From Sinorhizobium terangae (GTDB lineage Bacteria; Pseudomonadota; Alphaproteobacteria; Rhizobiales; Rhizobiaceae), in NCBI RefSeq assembly GCF_029714365.1, contig NZ_CP121659.1, positions 1,240,001 to 1,304,000 of the forward strand: DNA of 64,000 bases, written 5' to 3'. Under the pieces are notes generated by a model, which was not told the origin of the DNA, did not search any database, and saw only the letters and a program-made list of their open reading frames with translations. This document shows positions 59,798 to 64,000 of the stretch, in pieces. Position numbers and translations under genes: made by a program. How positions within the stretch are numbered: position 1 is the first letter of the stretch; every line of letters begins with the position of its first letter.

Positions 59798-59844
59798 GCG
59801 GCCAAGCCTGTTTCAAGCGGTAACGTCATCGATTTTCAGGACCT

Positions 59845-59876
59845 GGCAAACCCCGCGTGGCCACGCGGGGTTTGCC
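59845..59876 (+). terminator. Palindrome after the importer operon, likely terminator
   Basis: GGCAAACCCCGCGTGG and its exact reverse complement, 32 bp without a spacer; the innermost bases form the loop. Only a short T patch (AATTTGG) follows. Confidence 0.65.
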
Positions 59877-60064
59877 AATTTGGACGGTCGTCGTCAGGTG
59901 CGACAAACCGACCTTCGCAATCGTGTCAGTCCGACTTTGAGGAATCGCTTATTAGAACTAGAGTTGAGTTATTTTCGCGCCGTGGATGAAGATGGCGGTG
60001 AACGCCACCCACCGATTGACCAGCGCGCGGCCTCCGCGGAGGTATTCTTGGGAGGGGGAACGGG

Positions 60065-60811
60065 TTGAGCAAGAGCCTGTTTGAAACAGTGATATCCGGT
60101 GCGCCGAAGCGCACCAGCCATGCGCAAGTGGTGGACCAGCTCGGGAAAGCGATCGTTTCAGGGGAGTTCCCGGTCGGCAGCATTCTTCCGGGCGACCCGG
60201 AACTGGCGGCTCGCTTCAGGGTCTCAAGGACCGTCCTGCGCGAAGCAATGAAAACCTTGGCGGCCAAGGGGCTTGTGGTGCCGCGCGCGCGCATCGGCAC
60301 GCGTGTGAGGCCGAGAAATGACTGGAACCTCTTCGACAGCGATATCCTGACCTGGCATTTTGTATCCGGCGTCGATGACGAGTTCCTCTATCACCTGAGC
60401 GAAGTGCGGCTTGCGTTTGAGCCGCATGCAGCGGCGCTGGCGGCGCGAAACGCGACCGATGCGGAGATCGCTGGCATGATGCGCCTTGCGGTTGCCATGG
60501 GCGACGCGAATCACACCGCCGAAAGTCTCGCCGTTGCCGACCTCAAGTTCCATCTTTCCGTACTGGACGCTTCTGGAAACCCCTTCCTGCGCACGGTCGG
60601 TAGCTTGATTGAGGCGGCGCTTGTTGGCGTATTCAAGTTGAGCTCACCCACCGCTGAAAAAAGCGGTATCGATGAGGTGGCCCGCAATCACATTCGAATC
60701 GTCGAAGAGATTGGCAGAAGGAATGAGGCGGGCGCGCGTTCCGCGATGGAACACGTCATCAAGGTCGGGCGCGATCGCATTCGACAGGCGCTGCATGCGG
60801 ATACCGTATGA
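60065..60811 (+). CDS. FadR/GntR-family transcriptional regulator
   Basis: 248 residues from TTG 60065 with GGAGGGGGAA upstream. The N-terminal winged helix has ILPGDPELAARFRVSRTVLRE near residue 38 and TLAAKGLVVPRARIGTRV. The C-terminal FCD ligand domain (about 95-235) has the metal-binding pattern E-x3-A at LAFEPHAAALAARN, DLKFHLSVLDASGN and NHIRIVEEI. It probably controls the adjacent importer, and binds a sugar acid or similar ligand; this is inference. Confidence 0.93.
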   Translation: MSKSLFETVISGAPKRTSHAQVVDQLGKAIVSGEFPVGSILPGDPELAARFRVSRTVLREAMKTLAAKGLVVPRARIGTRVRPRNDWNLFDSDILTWHFVSGVDDEFLYHLSEVRLAFEPHAAALAARNATDAEIAGMMRLAVAMGDANHTAESLAVADLKFHLSVLDASGNPFLRTVGSLIEAALVGVFKLSSPTAEKSGIDEVARNHIRIVEEIGRRNEAGARSAMEHVIKVGRDRIRQALHADTV

Positions 60812-60929
60812 GCCGACCATCGCTCGCCACGAAATTGTAGCGTGACCTTGCCCGATCTCCGCGCGTAGCCTATCTGGGAAACGGTCGTTCCGTTTGGTTC
60901 GGCCTTGCATCAACGGCGACCTGGAGACC

Positions 60930-62222
60930 ATGTCCGAGATTTTCGTAATTTTCGCTTTGCTTTTGATCAACGCTTTCTTTGCGCTCTCGGAAATGGCAAT
61001 CGTCTCGGCAAGCAAGCCACTGCTTCGCCAAATGGTCAAACAGGGGAATCGACGGGCGGAGGCCGCACTGAAGCTGGCCGAGGATCCCGGAAAGTTCCTG
61101 TCCACCGTGCAGGTCGGCATCACCCTTGTCGGCATCCTGGCGGGTGCCTATGGCGGTGCAACGATCGCCGCCAAGATAGCGCCGGTCTTCGATGAGGTGG
61201 CATGGATCAGCCCCTACGGCCACACTGTGTCCGTCGGGCTGGTGGTGACACTCATCACCTTCCTGTCGGTCGTCATCGGCGAGCTCATTCCGAAACAGCT
61301 TGCGCTCAGGAATTCCGAGGCGCTTGCGATGTTTGTGGCAACGCCGATGACGGTGCTCTCCCGCATCGTGGCGCCAGTCGTCTATCTTTTCGAAACATCG
61401 GCTGCAGTCTTTATGCGCCTGTTCGGCATGCGCCCGGACGATCCGGATCACGTGACGGAAGAGGAAGTTCAGGCGATCATGGCGGAGGGCGTCGAAAGCG
61501 GCGCGATCGAAAAGTCCGAGCATGAAATGCTGCGCCGGATCATTCGGCTTGGCGATCGCAACGTGAAGTCAATCATGACACACCGGACGGAGATGCGCTT
61601 CATCGATGCCAATGACGATCTCGAAGCCGTCCGGCGCAAGGTTCGGGAGTTCGGTCACTCCCGCTATCCCGTCGTGGACGGTCCCACAGGCGATGTTCTC
61701 GGCGCGATTCTCGCCAAGGAGGTTCTGAACATCCCGGCGAACGGCTCATTCAATCTGCGTGCCCACGTTCGCGAAATCCTGACCCTGCCGGAGACGGCCT
61801 CGTGCCTGAAGGCGCTCGATGCATTCAAGACAACAAGCATCGACATGGCGATGATCGTTGACGAATACGGCAGCACGGAAGGCATCATCACGACGGCTGA
61901 CATCCTGGAAGCGATCGTCGGCGTGCTGCCGTCGAACTACGACGATATCGAACATGCGCTGATCCGGATACGCGAAGACGGCAGCTATATGGTCGACGGG
62001 CGCACGCCTATAGACGAGATTCATCTGGCAATCGGCATCGAAGGCATCGATGCGGACGGCAATTTCGAAACGATCGCGGGTTTTCTCGTTCAGCAGTTGC
62101 GCAAGACGCCGGAGGAAGGCGACATCGCCGAGGCGCACGGTTACCGCTTCGAGGTTGTCGATATGGACGGACGCCGGATCGACAAGATTCTTGTGTCCCG
62201 CTGCATCGACGACGCAGCCTGA
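60930..62222 (+). CDS. HlyC/CorC family protein (DUF21-CBS-CorC)
   Basis: 430 residues from ATG 60930. The N-terminal DUF21 (CNNM) membrane domain with four helices covers about 1-170 and includes NAFFALSEMAIVSASK and TVQVGITLVGILAGAYGG. Two CBS domains follow (about 205-330; the second has IVDEYGSTEGIITTADILE), then the C-terminal CorC/HlyC domain. The family handles Mg2+ or other divalent ions. Complete and usual length. Confidence 0.93.
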   Translation: MSEIFVIFALLLINAFFALSEMAIVSASKPLLRQMVKQGNRRAEAALKLAEDPGKFLSTVQVGITLVGILAGAYGGATIAAKIAPVFDEVAWISPYGHTVSVGLVVTLITFLSVVIGELIPKQLALRNSEALAMFVATPMTVLSRIVAPVVYLFETSAAVFMRLFGMRPDDPDHVTEEEVQAIMAEGVESGAIEKSEHEMLRRIIRLGDRNVKSIMTHRTEMRFIDANDDLEAVRRKVREFGHSRYPVVDGPTGDVLGAILAKEVLNIPANGSFNLRAHVREILTLPETASCLKALDAFKTTSIDMAMIVDEYGSTEGIITTADILEAIVGVLPSNYDDIEHALIRIREDGSYMVDGRTPIDEIHLAIGIEGIDADGNFETIAGFLVQQLRKTPEEGDIAEAHGYRFEVVDMDGRRIDKILVSRCIDDAA

Positions 62223-62304
62223 GGCGGAGCACATCGCCAAAAAGCAAAAGGCCGGGCGATACCCGACCTTTCCCTCAAACTGTCTTGGCGCCTGCTAGAG
62301 CGTT

Positions 62305-62817
62305 TCAGGTTTTGACAGAAGCATATCCGGCGTTGGCGAAGTAGTTGCTGCATTCGTCGGGCTGGAGTGAGGGGACAAGGCTGCCGAGGTATTTCCATGT
62401 CTCCTCGACGGTTCGCTTCTGAGCCGCCCGCATCCAGTGTTTGATTTTGGCGAAGGCCTGCTCGATCGGATTGAGATCGGGCGAGTATGGCGGGAGATAC
62501 CAGAGCCGCGCGCCGGCGGCTCGGATCATCTGCCGGATGGCCGCCGACTTGTGCGAGCCGAGATTGTCCATGATGACGATGTCGCCGGGTTCGAGCACGG
62601 GCACGAGCTGTTGTTCGACATAGGCGCGGAAACACCGACCGTTGATCGGTCCGTCGAAGACGCAAGGCGCTGCCAGCCGGTCGTGGCGCAAAGCGCCGAC
62701 AAAGGTCAGCGTGCGCCAGTGGCCGTGCGGGGCAAAGCCGCGCAGGCGCTTGCCTCGTGGCCCCCAGCCATAGAGCGGCGCCATGTTGGTCTTGATCCAG
62801 GTTTCGTCAATGAACAC
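62305..62817 (-). CDS. IS630 transposase, DDE catalytic part
   Basis: 170 residues from the first ATG at 62817; the frame is open back to about 62911, where it would join the upstream frame. The catalytic triad is visible: D in VFIDETWIKTN, D in VIMDNLGSHK, and E in SPDLNPIEQAFAKIKHW (the IS630 D-D-34E spacing). It is in another frame from the DNA-binding part and needs a +1 (or -2) shift, or slippage on the A8 run at 62910-62917, to be expressed as a full transposase. Confidence 0.9.
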   Translation of the reverse strand: MFIDETWIKTNMAPLYGWGPRGKRLRGFAPHGHWRTLTFVGALRHDRLAAPCVFDGPINGRCFRAYVEQQLVPVLEPGDIVIMDNLGSHKSAAIRQMIRAAGARLWYLPPYSPDLNPIEQAFAKIKHWMRAAQKRTVEETWKYLGSLVPSLQPDECSNYFANAGYASVKT

Positions 62818-62893
62818 CAGCCGTCTCGGATCGAGACCGGACTGCCAGGAGCGCCAGCGTTGCCGCCGGCGGGCAATATCGGCACGGGCCTGC

Positions 62894-63253
62894 TCAAGGG
62901 CGAACAGCGTTTTTTTTAAACCGCAACCCCTCGCGGCGCAGGAACCGCCAGACCGTATCGTGCGACACCTTCACCCCACGCGCCGCCAGCTCTTCCTTCA
63001 GCCTGTGCAGCGACAAATGCGGCGTCTGGTTGATCCGCTCCGCGATGAACGCACGGTGCGGCTCCAGCACATGCTTGCGGTGGCCGCCCATCTTGCCGGG
63101 CGCCACGGACCCGTTCGAACGATAGCGCTGAGACCACTTCACCGCCGACGATACGGCAATGCCGAAACGAGCCGCCACCGATCGGCAGCTTTCCCCCGCC
63201 GAAATGGCGCCAACAACACGTTCACGAAGATCGTTCGAAAGAGGTCGCGTCAT
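62894..63253 (-). CDS. IS630 transposase, DNA-binding part
   Basis: 119 residues from ATG 63253. It has a helix-turn-helix head (NDLRERVVGAISAGES and SVAARFGIAVSSAVKW) and the second HTH with KVSHDTVWRFLRREGL. It ends a few codons after a run of eight A residues (AAAAAAAA on the minus strand), where the reading frame must change to continue into the catalytic part. Confidence 0.9.
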   Translation of the reverse strand: MTRPLSNDLRERVVGAISAGESCRSVAARFGIAVSSAVKWSQRYRSNGSVAPGKMGGHRKHVLEPHRAFIAERINQTPHLSLHRLKEELAARGVKVSHDTVWRFLRREGLRFKKNAVRP

Positions 63254-63461
63254 CGGATGCTGGCCTCCGCTCCAGCCAGCATCTTGAATCACAAAACGGA
63301 CTAAAACGGAATCCCCTCCGATTCAGTCAAAACCGGAACCGCTCTAGTCCATCCGTAGTCAGCCGCCGCGACCGATGATTGAGTGACTACCTTACTATAG
63401 GCCTTGCATGTCTGCCGTATGACAAAGCAGCGGAAATGGCTCGAGAACGCGACTGTCCGGA

Positions 63462-63568
63462 CTACAGCGCCGCGCGTCCAATCCGCACGCGCAAAGGTCC
63501 CTGTAGCACTTTGAATTGCTCCATGATTTTGTCCTTAAATCGACTCCGATTTAGGAGCCATGCAGTAG
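63462..63568 (+). repeat. Mosaic palindromic repeat
   Basis: CTACAGCGCCGCGCGTCCAA with its inverted arm (...GGTCCCTGTAGCACTTTG), then TTGTCCTTAAATCGACTCCG with ATTTAGGAGCC. It closely resembles the first unit at 45164. It lies 10 bp past the moeA stop. Confidence 0.8.
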
Positions 63569-63578
63569 CTGCGCGTGT

Positions 63579-64000
63579 TTAGCGCAACCGCAGGACGTTG
63601 CATGGATCGCCGTTCGAAGCGGCCTCGGCGTGCGGTGCGCGAACGATGAGCCCGTCGGATTGCGCAAATATATTCATCATCGAGGAATCCTGACGCGCGA
63701 ACGGATGGGCGGCGAGCGAGCCGTCGGGCTCGACTGTCAGCCGCGCGCGGACATAATCCTGGCGGCGATCGTTGGCAGGCAAGGGGGTCGCAAGCCGCGC
63801 CGTCGTCATCCGCGAACGAGGCGGTAGATGCGCCAGGTGCCGCGTCAGCGGTTCGAGGAACAGCAGTGCGCACACGAGGCTCGAGACAGGATTTCCCGGT
63901 AACCCTAGGACGGTCATGCCGGCGAGTCCGCCAACCATCAGCGGTTTGCCCGGACGCATGGCGATGCGCCAGAAATCCAGCACCATGCCGCACGACAGAA
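63579..64000 (-). CDS. moeA: Molybdopterin molybdotransferase MoeA, C-terminal part
   Basis: The last 140 codons are in the window; the gene runs off the right edge. WRIAMRPGKPLMVG and LGLPGNPVSSLVCALLFLEPL are the diagnostic MoeA stretches of domain III. The C-terminal domain IV follows (RARLTVEPDGSLAAHP, QSDGLIVRAP). MoeA inserts molybdate into adenylylated molybdopterin to make the cofactor. The reading frame is open to the window edge. Confidence 0.95.
   Translation of the reverse strand, partial: LSCGMVLDFWRIAMRPGKPLMVGGLAGMTVLGLPGNPVSSLVCALLFLEPLTRHLAHLPPRSRMTTARLATPLPANDRRQDYVRARLTVEPDGSLAAHPFARQDSSMMNIFAQSDGLIVRAPHAEAASNGDPCNVLRLR

Larger units (their letters stand above)
62298..63344 (-). 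mobile_element. IS630-family insertion sequence
   Basis: About 1047 bp. The outer ends read GAGCGTTTCAGGTTTTGAC at the left and GAGCGGTTCCGGTTTTGAC inverted at the right, imperfect terminal repeats of about 19 bp with two mismatches. Each end is flanked by TA (62296-62297 and 63345-63346), the target duplicated by IS630/Tc1-mariner elements. Two overlapping transposase frames fill the element on the minus strand. It lies between the HlyC/CorC gene and moeA. Confidence 0.92.

Noticed and set aside
63379..63582. 67-codon frame between the IS630 element and moeA
   Set aside because: Its second half is the translated mosaic repeat and there is no ribosome site.

Overview
The window reads as chromosomal DNA of an alphaproteobacterium of the order Hyphomicrobiales (Rhizobiales), most likely the Sinorhizobium/Ensifer group. 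The evidence is a high G+C content, rhizobial mosaic palindromic repeats (RIME-like), paired DUF1127 micro-proteins, sRNAs with CCUCCUCCC loops (alpha-r14/NfeR1 type), a polyhydroxybutyrate synthase, a rhizobial-type phosphatidylcholine synthase and tRNA promoters of the form CTTGnn-N17-CTATAA. No rRNA, prophage or CRISPR array was seen.

Layout. 1-3.9 kb: 5' part of trmFO, two DUF1127 genes, two tandem anti-Shine-Dalgarno sRNAs, and a DUF2157/GDYXXLXY membrane-protein pair. 4.1-9 kb: tRNA-Leu, tig, sthA, a CorA-type transporter and a 24-residue membrane micro-protein. 9-13.3 kb: leftward operon phaC-sfsA-map-radC. 13.5-18.5 kb: lipoprotein, aminotransferase, homoserine dehydrogenase and recJ. 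19-36.8 kb: a surface-glycan island. It is bounded by two tRNA-Glu genes on the left and two on the right, and holds glycosyltransferases (GT8-like, GT92, GT39/83-like), four sialyltransferase-like proteins, an ELM1-family protein, an acyltransferase with an SGNH domain, a pyruvyltransferase-like protein, an MsbA-like exporter and a sulfotransferase.

36.9-42.4 kb: a large M15/YcbK-type lipoprotein, a glyoxalase-fold protein, a two-domain cold-shock protein coupled to a DUF192 protein, tRNA-Pro, an NDUFS4-like complex I subunit, tRNA-Arg and a sterol desaturase-family hydroxylase. 42.7-49.4 kb: a run of short secreted or membrane proteins (DUF1236, BA14K and unknowns) separated by mosaic repeats, with an Omp25/RopB-like porin-type protein and a GlxA-family regulator. 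49.7-62.2 kb: tRNA-Lys, ccdA, an AEC transporter, a UbiH-like monooxygenase, pcs, a quinone oxidoreductase, a BMP-type (nucleoside-like) ABC importer with a FadR-type regulator, and a CBS-domain HlyC/CorC protein. 62.3-63.3 kb: an IS630-family element. The window ends inside moeA.

How the parts fit. Most of the window is conserved housekeeping chromosome. The island adds a set of enzymes for building, decorating (acyl, pyruvyl, sulfate) and exporting a surface glycan; its product cannot be named from sequence. The most unusual juxtapositions are the CCUCCUCCC sRNAs next to DUF1127 genes, which parallels the ccaF1-ccsR arrangement of Rhodobacter, and the four diverged sialyltransferase-like proteins in one island with no sialic-acid synthesis genes in view.
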